Shown in pieces: positions 1-6,991 of a stretch of DNA of 64,000 bases (within the stretch, counting starts at the first letter, position 1; every line of letters begins with the position of its first letter). The notes beneath the pieces are model-generated. The model did no database searches, had not been told where the DNA came from, and worked only from the letters and a program-made list of their open reading frames with translations. Position numbers and translations under genes: made by a program. Source of the DNA: Fidelibacterota bacterium (GTDB lineage Bacteria > Marinisomatota > Marinisomatia > Marinisomatales > S15-B10); NCBI GenBank assembly GCA_002715465.1, contig PAYY01000030.1, positions 1-64,000 of the forward strand. The letters are read 5' to 3'.

Positions 1-61
1 GATTCGAACCTGGAACCTACGCATTATGAGTGCGGTGCTCTAACCGTTGAGCTATGGGCCC
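1..61 (-). tRNA. tRNA with CAU anticodon (Met/fMet or Ile2), 3' end cut off by window
   Basis: Read on the minus strand this gives a clean cloverleaf start: acceptor strand GGGCCCA, a GCTC/GAGC D stem, an anticodon loop CTCATAA with CAT at positions 34-36, a five-base variable region, then CCAGG-TTCGAAT for the T arm. The remaining T-stem and acceptor bases lie outside the window. CAU serves initiator Met, elongator Met and lysidine-modified Ile; the missing acceptor end prevents a choice. Confidence 0.9.
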
Positions 62-81
62 AATTAGGTTAGTAATTTATA

Positions 82-113
82 ACGACAACCCTTCTTTGTG
101 AAGGGTTTGTCGT
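82..113. repeat. Imperfect inverted repeat (hairpin)
   Basis: The arms ACGACAACCCTTC and GAAGGGTTTGTCGT pair over about 13 bases with one bulged base and a short loop. It lies just upstream of the tRNA (which runs leftwards) and has no U-tract on the plus strand, so a terminator role is not clear. The rest of 114-290 shows no gene. Confidence 0.55.
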
Positions 114-301
114 ATATACTTGAAAATAGTTCCCTGTATTGTTAGCTTGTACTCTTATGGACTCTTGGATACATAGATTCACAGAATGTGCATACGGAAT
201 GTGTGCATACGCTGATAGGGGGGGGCGAGTCTCCCCATAGGGTCGTTATATACCTTATTACTCCCAGTACACTTTTTTTGGCTTCATAAGGAGATGATTA
301 G

Positions 302-1126
302 ATGAAAATGATACTTACTATAACACTATTTATTTCAGTCCTCATATCTCAGGATGTTTTAACTACCAATGCTAACAAAGAATATGAAGGGCTCTTAACT
401 GAAGAAGATGAAAATTATATTTGGTTTAAAGCTAAAGGTAAGAAAGTCGCACAAAAAATGGGTAAATGGACTATTCTTCAAATAAAGAAAAAAGATGGTT
501 CTCTATTAGATTTTTCTAATATTACAGAAATGCCCTTAGAATTGATGCCAAAAAACCTAAGAGAAAAGACTTTAGAAACAAGAAGAATAAAAAGAGAAAA
601 GGAAAGAGCTAAAAAAATAAAAGAGCAGTGCGACTCTAATAGACTATTACAAATAATGGTGATTCCGATTAAAGACGATTATTATGCATTAACTGAAGAA
701 ATTGAGACATCGTTAGACTCTCTATGTTATCAAGTACAAGATAATATTAAAGGTTTAGCTTTTTTAGATGAGAAGAAAATAAGTACGAATAATATTAATG
801 ATTTTCATCTTGCTTCTATTGGTCAAGCATTAGAATTAAATCTTATTTATTATGGATATACATATAAAGTTGAAGAACCATTTAATTATTCTGCGACTGG
901 TACAGCTACGGCTCCTTATGTACCATTTGTGCGTAATAATCAAACAGTTTGGGAGGATATGATTGATGCGATTATTCTTACTGGGGTCTCAATGAGTGAG
1001 TCAGAAAAAAGAAGTCAAGCTAAAGCTCAGTCTGGAACATATTTAGGTTTTACTCTATTCCAAATAGATATTAGTACAGGTGAGAAAAAAATATTAATTA
1101 ATAATTCACGCTTTAGGAAACTTTAA
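302..1126 (+). CDS. Secreted protein of unknown function, possibly CsgG/LpoB-like C-terminal half
   Basis: A 274-residue protein with an N-terminal hydrophobic signal segment (residues 1-24), a Lys/Glu-rich segment around residues 90-110, and a C-terminal half resembling the alpha/beta fold seen in CsgG/LpoB-like envelope proteins; this likeness is by eye and weak. The start is well supported by AGGAGATGATTAG just before the ATG. The next gene ends in a clearer CsgG/LpoB-like domain, which suggests the two act in the same envelope process. No catalytic motif is visible. Likely periplasmic or surface exposed. Confidence 0.6.
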   Translation: MKMILTITLFISVLISQDVLTTNANKEYEGLLTEEDENYIWFKAKGKKVAQKMGKWTILQIKKKDGSLLDFSNITEMPLELMPKNLREKTLETRRIKREKERAKKIKEQCDSNRLLQIMVIPIKDDYYALTEEIETSLDSLCYQVQDNIKGLAFLDEKKISTNNINDFHLASIGQALELNLIYYGYTYKVEEPFNYSATGTATAPYVPFVRNNQTVWEDMIDAIILTGVSMSESEKRSQAKAQSGTYLGFTLFQIDISTGEKKILINNSRFRKL

Positions 1127-1230
1127 TCAACATCACTCTTCTCAACCTAATTCGGATACCCAACCCTTAATCGGATGGGGGTACATTGATGTATATAAGT
1201 CGTACACACATTGTTGAATAATTTTTGAAA

Positions 1231-2331
1231 ATGAAAAAGCATATACCACTATTGATACTCACCCTGTTTCCATTGTTATTAGTTGGACAAACTTGTGTTT
1301 CTGGGGATTGCGTTAACGGTCAAGGGATATATACATATAGTAATGGAGCTAAGTATATAGGTGAGTACAAAAATGGTTTAGAAAACGGTCAAGGGACATA
1401 CAATTATGCTGATGGTAGGAAGTATGTAGGTGAGTTCAAGCTTAATCAATACCACGGTCAAGGGACATTCACCTACCCTGATGGTGGAAGTTATGTAGGT
1501 GAGTTCAAGGTTAATCAATACCACGGTCAAGGGACATATACATATAGTAATGGAGCTAAGTATATAGGTGAGTACAAATATGGTAGGAGACACGGTCTGG
1601 GGACAGTTAACAATGTTGATGGTAGTAAGTATGTAGGTGAGTTCAATAATGGTGCAATCAATGGTAAAGGTGTGTTCTTTAAGGTCAGTGGTGAAACTGA
1701 ATCAGGTATTTTTAATTATGACAATTTCCAAACACCTTGGACTATTGAAGCAGTATCACGATTCCTGAAGAATAAATATCCTCAGTTCACAGGTTTTGAT
1801 TACCAAGCTCCGAATCCAGTTGTAACTAAACCCCGATACTCAGTTCCAACGCCAAAACCAACTCCAGTTGTTGTAACTACAACTCCAAAACCAACCCCTG
1901 GTGTTGGAACCGTCAAATCTTCAGGAGCTTCCATCTCTGGATTTATCGCTGTCCTTGAATTTGAAGGGAATAACATTTCATCAGGTGAGGTTAGAGCATT
2001 AACAGATAGATTGAGAACTGAGCTTGTAGGTACTGGTGAGCTTACCATTATTGAGAGAGGTAAGATGGAAGAAGTCCTACAAGAGCAATCTTTACAGCAG
2101 ACAGGATGTATTTCTTCAGAGTGTGCGGTTGAAGTGGGGAAGTTACTTGGCGTTGAACAAATTGTTTCAGGTAACATCAGCAAGGTAGGGAATTACTTCT
2201 CAGTTACCGCAAGAGTAGTGAGTGTTACTACAGGGGAAATAGTAAGAAGCACCATCTATGACCATTCAGGAGATATAGGCGGTCTCTTAACTCAGGGGAT
2301 GAGGAAAGTGGCTGAGGAATTGGGGAAGTGA
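1231..2331 (+). CDS. MORN-repeat protein with C-terminal CsgG/LpoB-like domain
   Basis: The signal peptide (MKKHIPLLILTLFPLLLVG) is followed by about six MORN repeats of 23 residues (pattern YxGExxxGxxxGxGxY, residues about 30-150), a Pro/Thr-rich linker near 200-225, then a domain starting around residue 230 (FIAVLEFEGN, ELTIIERGKMEEVLQEQ, LLGVEQIVSGNISKVG) of the type seen in CsgG/LpoB-family envelope proteins. ATG at 1231 is preferred over the in-frame TTG at 1225. A role in envelope assembly or surface sensing is inference. The repeat DNA is nearly identical between units (see repeat entry), so copy number may vary between strains. Confidence 0.75.
   Translation: MKKHIPLLILTLFPLLLVGQTCVSGDCVNGQGIYTYSNGAKYIGEYKNGLENGQGTYNYADGRKYVGEFKLNQYHGQGTFTYPDGGSYVGEFKVNQYHGQGTYTYSNGAKYIGEYKYGRRHGLGTVNNVDGSKYVGEFNNGAINGKGVFFKVSGETESGIFNYDNFQTPWTIEAVSRFLKNKYPQFTGFDYQAPNPVVTKPRYSVPTPKPTPVVVTTTPKPTPGVGTVKSSGASISGFIAVLEFEGNNISSGEVRALTDRLRTELVGTGELTIIERGKMEEVLQEQSLQQTGCISSECAVEVGKLLGVEQIVSGNISKVGNYFSVTARVVSVTTGEIVRSTIYDHSGDIGGLLTQGMRKVAEELGK
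1325..1665 (+). repeat. 69-bp tandem repeat array encoding MORN units
   Basis: Units of 69 bp (23 codons) are close copies. A block of about 40 bases beginning ATACATATAGTAATGGAGCT occurs at 1331 and again at 1538, exactly three periods (207 bp) apart. Another block containing AATCAATACCACGGTCAAGG recurs one period apart near 1445 and 1514. The high DNA identity points to recent duplication or gene conversion within the array. Confidence 0.8.
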
Positions 2332-2394
2332 AGAAGCTTTATATTATACATATTGATTAGAAATTTTAAATAAACTAAAGGAGACTATTAAATA

Positions 2395-2625
2395 ATGAAA
2401 AACTTATTGGTCATATTGTTTTTTACTGGTGCGGTTTATTCCCAGTGTAATAAGGATAACTGGAAAGAATATTATGCTAATGGTCGTGATATGAGTGATT
2501 GTGACCTTAGAGGTGCAAACCTTAGAGGAGCAGAACTTGAAGGTGCTGACCTTAGAGGCGCAATCCTTTATGGCGCTGACCTTGAAGGAGCAAACCACTA
2601 CCAAGTGGAGCTACTTTTTATTTAG
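2395..2625 (+). pseudogene. Truncated pentapeptide-repeat secreted protein
   Basis: A signal peptide (MKNLLVILFFTGAVYS) is followed by a short run of pentapeptide repeats of A(D/N)LRG type (residues about 36-66). The repeat pattern stops abruptly at about position 2590, and the last nine residues match no repeat: they are a different gene read in the wrong frame. An SD-like AAAGGAG lies upstream. Only about six repeats remain, too few for a complete beta-helix. It is best read as the 5' part of a pentapeptide gene joined by recombination to the gene remnant that follows. Confidence 0.7.
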
Positions 2626-3188
2626 ATCTCAATATTCCTAGATTGCTTCATCACAAATCAGAATTAGGTGAGTTCTTTTTATCTAGTGATGCCATAGGGC
2701 ATACTTATACCCGGGTGAAAAGTATGTCCCACATTGTTAATCAAATTCCATCTAAAGAAATCAACTCATTTTTCTCTAATTGCCGTACGATTGGTGGATA
2801 CATTATCTTTCCATCAAAGCAAGTAGATAAGAAAATGACTATTAATGCATCTCGTGGTTTAAACCGAAGCATAGTAGATAGATTTGATCTGACTTTAGAG
2901 TGCATACGACGGTTTTATATCAACGAGGACAGTCCTTTATCTGACACATTTAAAAGATATTCTTCATTTTTCAGTCTTTTCCAGGATTTCAAAGGATATA
3001 TAGATTTCTTTCTTCTGCAAGATTTGGTGGAAGAAAAGGACTTAGTAATTAAATTTTTTGTTCCCTTCAATGGTTTTGACCGACCACCATTACCTAGCAA
3101 TGTCCAAGAGTATCAATCTTATAAAAAGCACTTAACTCATTTTGTAAAAGCAAGGAATCAAAGGATGGCTCAGGCGCACCCATATTGA
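2586..3188 (+). pseudogene. 5'-truncated hypothetical gene fused out of frame to the pentapeptide gene
   Basis: The first ATG-like start gives 181 residues from 2643, but the same frame is open back to a stop at 2583-2585. The codons in 2586-2642 read as natural sequence (SKPLPSGATFYLDLN, then the region around LLHHKSELGEF). By recall this resembles a family of hypothetical proteins (DUF6994-like) whose N-terminal part precedes the SKPLP segment; the identification is tentative. The upstream part is missing and is replaced by the pentapeptide gene in a different frame, so neither gene looks intact. No SD lies ahead of 2643. Confidence 0.55.
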
Positions 3189-3231
3189 TATAAATTTTTT
3201 GGAAATTTTTGAGAAAAGGGAAAGATAGATT

Positions 3232-3795
3232 ATGAAAAGATCTGTATTTGTATTATTCCTTATATTTTTGTTTTCTTGTTCGCAGGATAAAATTGTTCCT
3301 TTGTATACTTTATACGAGGTAGAAGGTAAACTATATCAGAAAAACAAAAAGACTCCGTACACAGGTTATGTTGATCCTCTTCCATTAGGTCATTCAGAAG
3401 ACAGAACTGGGAAAGGCTATGTACACCTTGGACATCGTGCTGGTACTTGGGAAGTTTATAAGGATTATGTGCTAACACTTTCTACTATCTACATAAATGG
3501 TAAAATCAGAGAAAAAAGGACTTACAATGAGGAACTGTTTGATGAGTATGGTGGTTATAAGTTGTTATTTTGGACTAAATATTGGGACAATGGGGAATTC
3601 AAAGAGAGACATAGTTTTAGTCCTACCACAGGTGAACAAGATGGGCTCATTCAAAAAAATAAGGAAGGAGAATTTGACGGAATAAATTGGAATTTAGGTG
3701 AAAGAGATACACGTATTACCGCAATTTTTAATAATGGAAAGTATATATATGGTGAGACTTCTAAGAATGGAAAGATTATAAGTAGTTATCCTTAA
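3232..3795 (+). CDS. YwqK-like (MORN-variant) lipoprotein
   Basis: A 187-residue lipoprotein: the hydrophobic leader ends in a lipobox LFSC with the Cys at residue 16. The body has repeated aromatic/Gly turns (YxxGK, YVHLGHRAGTWEVY, YWDNGEFKER, IFNNGKYIYGE) typical of the YwqK/MORN_2 family, which is often found with toxins or surface proteins. A GGGAAAG motif precedes the ATG. Function unknown; likely anchored in the periplasm or at the outer membrane. Confidence 0.65.
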   Translation: MKRSVFVLFLIFLFSCSQDKIVPLYTLYEVEGKLYQKNKKTPYTGYVDPLPLGHSEDRTGKGYVHLGHRAGTWEVYKDYVLTLSTIYINGKIREKRTYNEELFDEYGGYKLLFWTKYWDNGEFKERHSFSPTTGEQDGLIQKNKEGEFDGINWNLGERDTRITAIFNNGKYIYGETSKNGKIISSYP

Positions 3796-3797
3796 AA

Positions 3798-4136
3798 TTA
3801 TATAAGTATAGACTCAGCTACTTCAATACTTTCCTTAAGCTTTTCAGATTCACGCTCCTTCATACGCTTCTTTGCCTCAGCCAATGGGTCATAATGTCCT
3901 AATCTTGTAGGAGGACAGGTCATTCCAAGAACCTTTGATAATCTTTCCTTTCTTGTAACCATATTAGGTGAAGCTTCCTTCTTTTTATAAGAGTCAGCTA
4001 CAGGTTTAGGTTTGCTGTAAGAACTCACTACAGGTTTGGAGGGGGTACTTGTCTTCGGTTTTTCAATTGAGGTAAAGTGACTTATTCCTGAGTATATAAT
4101 TAAGATGTAGAGGAAGCCAAGTGTCTTGTAACTCAT
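3798..4136 (-). CDS. Small secreted Lys/Ser/Pro-rich protein, unknown
   Basis: From the ATG at 4136 the protein has 112 residues: a hydrophobic signal-like segment (MSYKTLGFLYILIIYSGI), a Lys/Pro/Ser-rich low-complexity middle, and a charged, probably helical C-terminus (AEAKKRMKERESEKLKES). A longer TTG start at 4160 is open but adds no obvious signal. It converges with the preceding lipoprotein gene, two bases between stops. No family recognised. Confidence 0.5.
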   Translation of the reverse strand: MSYKTLGFLYILIIYSGISHFTSIEKPKTSTPSKPVVSSYSKPKPVADSYKKKEASPNMVTRKERLSKVLGMTCPPTRLGHYDPLAEAKKRMKERESEKLKESIEVAESILI

Positions 4137-4186
4137 AAATATTAAATGGAATGAGGGCAATTTTGTTCCAAGAAATAAAGATATGG

Positions 4187-4213
4187 TTGACTATGAATCA
4201 ATAAACTTATAAC
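4187..4213 (+). promoter_or_regulatory. Putative sigma70-type promoter for leader RNA copy A
   Basis: TTGACT (4187-4192) and TATAAC (4208-4213) are separated by 15 bases, slightly short of the usual 16-18. Transcription would start near 4220, exactly where the structured RNA begins. Copy B also has a -10-like TATAAT just upstream of its RNA. Confidence 0.5.
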
Positions 4214-4221
4214 TTTTGTTA

Positions 4222-4305
4222 GCATCAGGAGTTCTTGCGATAGCAAGACGGCAACCGAGCAGAGACGCTACGGTGCCTAGCCTGAAAGAATCAGGTATGA
4301 TGTGC
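4222..4305 (+). ncRNA. Structured leader RNA, copy A (unassigned family, homologous to copy B)
   Basis: Four helices are visible. P1: CATCA (4223-4227) with TGATG (4298-4302). P2: TCTTGC-GATA-GCAAGA (4233-4248). P3: GGCA, bulged A, CCG (4250-4257) with CGG-TGCC (4271-4277), capped by AGC-agagac-GCT (4258-4269). P4: CCTGA-AAGAA-TCAGG (4281-4295). Copy B in the island near 26.8 kb keeps the blocks CATCAGGAG, CAACCGA, CGGTG and GGTA..GATGTGC and has different but compensating bases in P2, P3 and P4, so the fold rather than the sequence is conserved. A terminator and a small-protein operon follow, suggesting a regulatory leader or riboswitch. I could not match a known family. Confidence 0.7.
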
Positions 4306-4322
4306 GGTAGAACCCGAAAAGA

Positions 4323-4353
4323 GTCTCATAGAGACCGCCTCCGGGCGGTTTTT
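4323..4353 (+). terminator. Intrinsic terminator after leader RNA A
   Basis: The stem ACCGCC (4334-4339) / GGCGGT (4344-4349) is closed by the UNCG-type loop TCCG and followed by a U-tract TTTTTC. The preceding short stem GTCTC-ATA-GAGAC (4323-4335) overlaps it by two bases, so the two are alternatives. Placed between the structured RNA and the ORFs, it could act as an attenuator. Confidence 0.8.
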
Positions 4354-4365
4354 CTTTTCTACCTC

Positions 4366-4399
4366 CTCCTGGTGTCTCTTAACAAAATGAAAGGAGACA
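4366..4399 (+). promoter_or_regulatory. Anti-SD segment able to pair with leader RNA or with the RBS
   Basis: CTCCTGGTG (4366-4374) can pair over nine positions (one G-U) with the conserved CATCAGGAG (4223-4231) of leader RNA A. Overlapping it, TGTCTC (4373-4378) can pair with GAGACA (4394-4399), which covers half of the ribosome-binding site AAGGAGACA of the downstream gene. The two pairings exclude each other, which fits a translational switch. Copy B has equivalent elements. Confidence 0.5.
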
Positions 4400-4404
4400 T
4401 TACA

Positions 4405-4596
4405 ATGTCCAAAAAAAAGAAAAAAAAGGTTACGGAATCTGATCTACGAAGGTTGTTTCCTAACAGTAGGTTGCTTCCACCTGATGATCCCATTTATGAT
4501 GAACCACCTGGTATTCTTTTTACCGGTGGTTGGTCTATCAAAAGAGATAATAATGAAGAGGAATCTTCAAAAAGAAAGGAGGAGAATAATGGGTAA
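4405..4596 (+). CDS. Small basic protein with PPDDP motif, first of a tandem pair
   Basis: A 63-residue ORF starts at ATG 4405 behind AAAGGAGA. It opens with a run of lysines, carries PPDDP and FTGG in the middle, and ends in a charged tail rich in Glu, Lys and Asn. No signal peptide, membrane segment or known fold is recognised. It overlaps the next small gene by eight bases, and the two share the PPDDP and FTG words, so they may be diverged duplicates. It is preceded by the structured leader RNA and terminator, so expression is probably conditional. Confidence 0.6.
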   Translation: MSKKKKKKVTESDLRRLFPNSRLLPPDDPIYDEPPGILFTGGWSIKRDNNEEESSKRKEENNG

Positions 4597-4738
4597 AACT
4601 ATAAAAAACATCTCTGCACCACCGGATGATCCTATGTTTACTGGAGCAACCATAGTTTCTGGTATCATTCGTCCGGTCTTATCAAAAAAAGAAAGAAAGG
4701 TGAAACCAAAAAAGAAGGTGACAGGAGATAAAAAGTAG
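4589..4738 (+). CDS. Small basic protein with PPDDP motif, second of the pair
   Basis: A 49-residue ORF starts at ATG 4589 with a strong AAAGGAGG site. It shares PPDDP and FTG with its upstream neighbour and ends in a Lys-rich tail (KKERKVKPKKKVTGDKK). The start overlaps the end of the first gene, indicating translational coupling. A strong terminator follows directly. No function can be assigned; the basic tail is compatible with nucleic-acid binding, which is only a guess. Confidence 0.6.
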   Translation: MGKTIKNISAPPDDPMFTGATIVSGIIRPVLSKKERKVKPKKKVTGDKK

Positions 4739-4756
4739 AAATCATACGAAGGATAG

Positions 4757-4783
4757 GCTGGGGTGTAACACCCCAGCTTTTCC
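4757..4783 (+). terminator. Intrinsic terminator of the small-protein operon
   Basis: The perfect stem GCTGGGGTG-TAA-CACCCCAGC is followed by TTTTCCC. It closes the unit made of leader RNA A and the two PPDDP ORFs. The region 4784-5105 after it is AT-rich and holds no gene I can support. Confidence 0.9.
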
Positions 4784-5106
4784 CGAATTATAATCCAAGC
4801 AGTTCAGAATTCAATCCAAGCTGTGCGTATAGTGCTTTATTATGCCTTATGGCCTTTATTATATAAATGGAGAAAAGTGAGATCAGTTTCTTGGTCTAAA
4901 TTCAGTAAGCATTATTATTTTTTTTTACATTTTTACTGGCATAGAGATTGACGACAAAAGTTGTAGATATATAAAAAAAACCTGTTTTCACTTGACACCA
5001 AAAATATCTTTTTGTATACTGGTTCAACAACTCGCGGGGCATTTCACCTTGATCCTCAATCCGGTGGAATCCTATGTTGTAACACAATGAATCGGATTAT
5101 TTGCCT

Positions 5107-5196
5107 ATGGCAAAAAATTCAAATAACCGAACAGGCGGTTGTCGTGTTCCCCGACCACGATCTAAAACGGGACCTAACAGGCTAGGTAAAAGATGA
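5107..5196 (+). CDS. Possible 29-residue basic peptide
   Basis: The short ORF from ATG 5107 to TGA 5194-5196 encodes a peptide rich in Arg, Lys, Pro and Gly (MAKNSNNRTGG, then RVPRPRSKTGPNRLGKR). No SD sequence is seen and it overlaps the open frame of the deacetylase remnant. The composition recalls the small basic proteins encoded at 4.4-4.7 kb, but it could be chance. Confidence 0.2.
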   Translation: MAKNSNNRTGGCRVPRPRSKTGPNRLGKR

Positions 5197-5779
5197 GGTA
5201 AAAATTGGGCTCCACCCAAACACTATTGGTTCGTCCAATTTAAAAACTGGTGGATATCCGCCGGGAGCGCTTGGGCCCGATAGCCGTTCGGTTATTCTTA
5301 AGAATGGATTTCGTTATGTATCAGGACAGGGGACTGGTGGCATGGAATACAAGGATAACCCTGGAGAATCAGTAAGAGATAGCGGTGCTCACCCTCCTTT
5401 TCGCTTCATCGATGGTCTTATCGAAATCCCTTTCCATGGACTTACTGACCGAGCGTTCTTAGATAATATCGTAGCTGATGATGACGCCCTTACAGAATTT
5501 CGCAAGTTTTACGCCCATAAACCTGTACCGGTTGACTGGAAATGCACTTGGACGGTTCCCAATGCCTTGGATCGCTTAATCGAAATTCAGAAGAGTAGTG
5601 TGGATTACGCATATAAACACCGGTTGCTTTTAAACTTGGTCCAACATCCTTACAGTCACTACCTACATGATCCGGAGCACCGACATCTTTGTGAACTAAT
5701 TGATCATATCCAATCCAAGGAAGATCCTATTTGGGTTGGGACGCTTAGAGGTGTGATTCGTGAGATAATTGAGTCCTAA
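5186..5779 (+). pseudogene. 5'-truncated polysaccharide deacetylase
   Basis: The frame is open from just after a stop at 5183-5185 to 5779. Family-like sequence begins well before the first ATG (5342): KIGLHPNTIGSSN, then GGYPPGALGPDSRSVILKNG, then FRYVSGQGTGGMEY. The C-terminus carries LVQHPYSHYLHDPEH and a final helix, as in the distal half of NodB-type polysaccharide deacetylases. The N-terminal catalytic part (the Asp and His-box metal site) is missing. With no start codon or SD at the 5' end of the homologous region, this is a decayed fragment. The identification rests on motif resemblance. Confidence 0.6.
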
Positions 5780-5884
5780 AATACAGAACAACATCATTTC
5801 ACTCTTAATCCGTTGTTTTCTTTGTACATTGTTTAGGTCATTTAATTAAGTCCTACAACTTAGAATAGACTAAAAGGAAAAAAA

Positions 5885-6754
5885 TTGAATAATGTATTAG
5901 CACCTAAAGTTGTTCTTAATGAAGCAAATTTCATTGGAGAGGGCATCCTTTGGCACTCAGATTATGAATGTTTGTATTGGACAGATATACCAAATTGTAA
6001 AATTTTTAAATATACGCCTTCTACTAGGACTACTTCATTTTGGGAAACTGACTCAAGTGTTGGAGGTTTTACTATTCATGAAGATGGTAGACTTTTATTA
6101 TTTATGGATGAAGGAGCAATAAAACTGTGGATGGATGGTAAATATGAAACTGTAATTGAATCCATAGAAGGTATGGAAGGGAATAGATTTAATGATGTAA
6201 TCGCTGATCCAAATGGACGAGTTTTCTGTGGTGTTATGTCTACGAGCAAAAGTCAAGGCTGGGTTTATCGCTTAGATACCAATAAATCCTTACGAAAAGT
6301 CATATATAATACAGGTACTGCAAATGGAATGGGTTTTAGTAATAATGAAGAGAAATTATTCTTTTCTGATTCTAAAAAAAGCAATGTAAGTATCTTTGAC
6401 TATGAAAAGGAAAATGGTGAGCTCTCAAATAAAAAGATTATCTTCCAAACCCTTAGATCAGAATATGGGAGCCCAGATGGTTTATGTTTGGATAATAATG
6501 ATAATCTTTGGATTGGTCTTTGGGATGGTTCAGCAATAATTCAAATAGACCAAAAGGGAGATTTAATTAAAAAAATAAAATTGCCCGCAAAAAAAATAAC
6601 AACACTATGTTTTGGTGGAAGGGAGTTAAATGAGATATATATAAATTCAGCTGGTGCTGACAACCTCGATCTAAATGGAAAGTTAGCTGGTGCTTTATTT
6701 CATATAAATATTGGGATACGAGGTAAAAAAGAATATAGATCTCGTTTTGAGTAA
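5885..6754 (+). CDS. SMP-30/gluconolactonase/LRE family protein
   Basis: A 289-residue six-bladed propeller of the SMP-30 family, which hydrolyses sugar lactones such as gluconolactone with a divalent metal. Family signs: the N-terminal GEGILWH (metal-binding Glu), the RFNDVIADPNGRVFCGVM segment, the NGMGFSNNEEKLFFSDS blade, and the SPDGLCLDNNDNLWIGLWDG blade carrying the conserved Asp. TTG at 5885 is used as the start: AAAGG lies eight bases upstream and no in-frame ATG is close. No signal peptide, so cytoplasmic. It stands alone. Confidence 0.85.
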   Translation: MNNVLAPKVVLNEANFIGEGILWHSDYECLYWTDIPNCKIFKYTPSTRTTSFWETDSSVGGFTIHEDGRLLLFMDEGAIKLWMDGKYETVIESIEGMEGNRFNDVIADPNGRVFCGVMSTSKSQGWVYRLDTNKSLRKVIYNTGTANGMGFSNNEEKLFFSDSKKSNVSIFDYEKENGELSNKKIIFQTLRSEYGSPDGLCLDNNDNLWIGLWDGSAIIQIDQKGDLIKKIKLPAKKITTLCFGGRELNEIYINSAGADNLDLNGKLAGALFHINIGIRGKKEYRSRFE

Positions 6755-6991
6755 TAGAATTTCTATGAACACTATAAGGATGACACTGTTTCTGGTTAAC
6801 TCTGAATAGGAGCTGGCTAATCACTATATATTTGGTTTCGGTTACATGCAAGCTATGATTCAAGCGGTTAATTCTAAATTTTGAAAAAGGATGGATGTAA
6901 CTTCTGATCATCTAAGAAAATTATTTTTTGGCAAAAAACTCGGTTATATTTGACCTTGATTGATTTAATGAAAGTGAAATAACTTATTAAA

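Noticed and set aside
114..290. G-rich run and inverted segments upstream of the first gene
   Set aside because: Runs such as GGGGGGGG and short palindromes are present, but no stable extended structure or homology to the leader RNAs could be supported.
1800..2183. 127-residue minus-strand ORF opposite the MORN/CsgG gene
   Set aside because: Shadow of a well-supported plus-strand gene with a domain match; no SD.
1231..2331. Possible CRISPR array or other spaced repeat
   Set aside because: Regular 69-bp spacing is in-frame protein repeat DNA; no spacer diversity and no cas genes in the window.
4223..4231. CATCAGGAG as a cobalamin riboswitch B12 box
   Set aside because: The B12 box lies at the 3' end of that riboswitch and needs further conserved elements such as GCCACTG, which are absent.
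4250..4305. Resemblance of leader RNA A to the GEMM-I cyclic-di-GMP riboswitch (GGCAACC, GACGC, GCCTA)
   Set aside because: The diagnostic GCAAAGCC core and its tetraloop-receptor layout are missing, and copy B does not preserve GACGC, so the match is not convincing.
4902..5087. 61-residue minus-strand ORF (HRIEDQGEMPRELL...)
   Set aside because: No SD, no recognised domain, AT-rich poly-Lys/Asn end; looks like chance or a decayed fragment.
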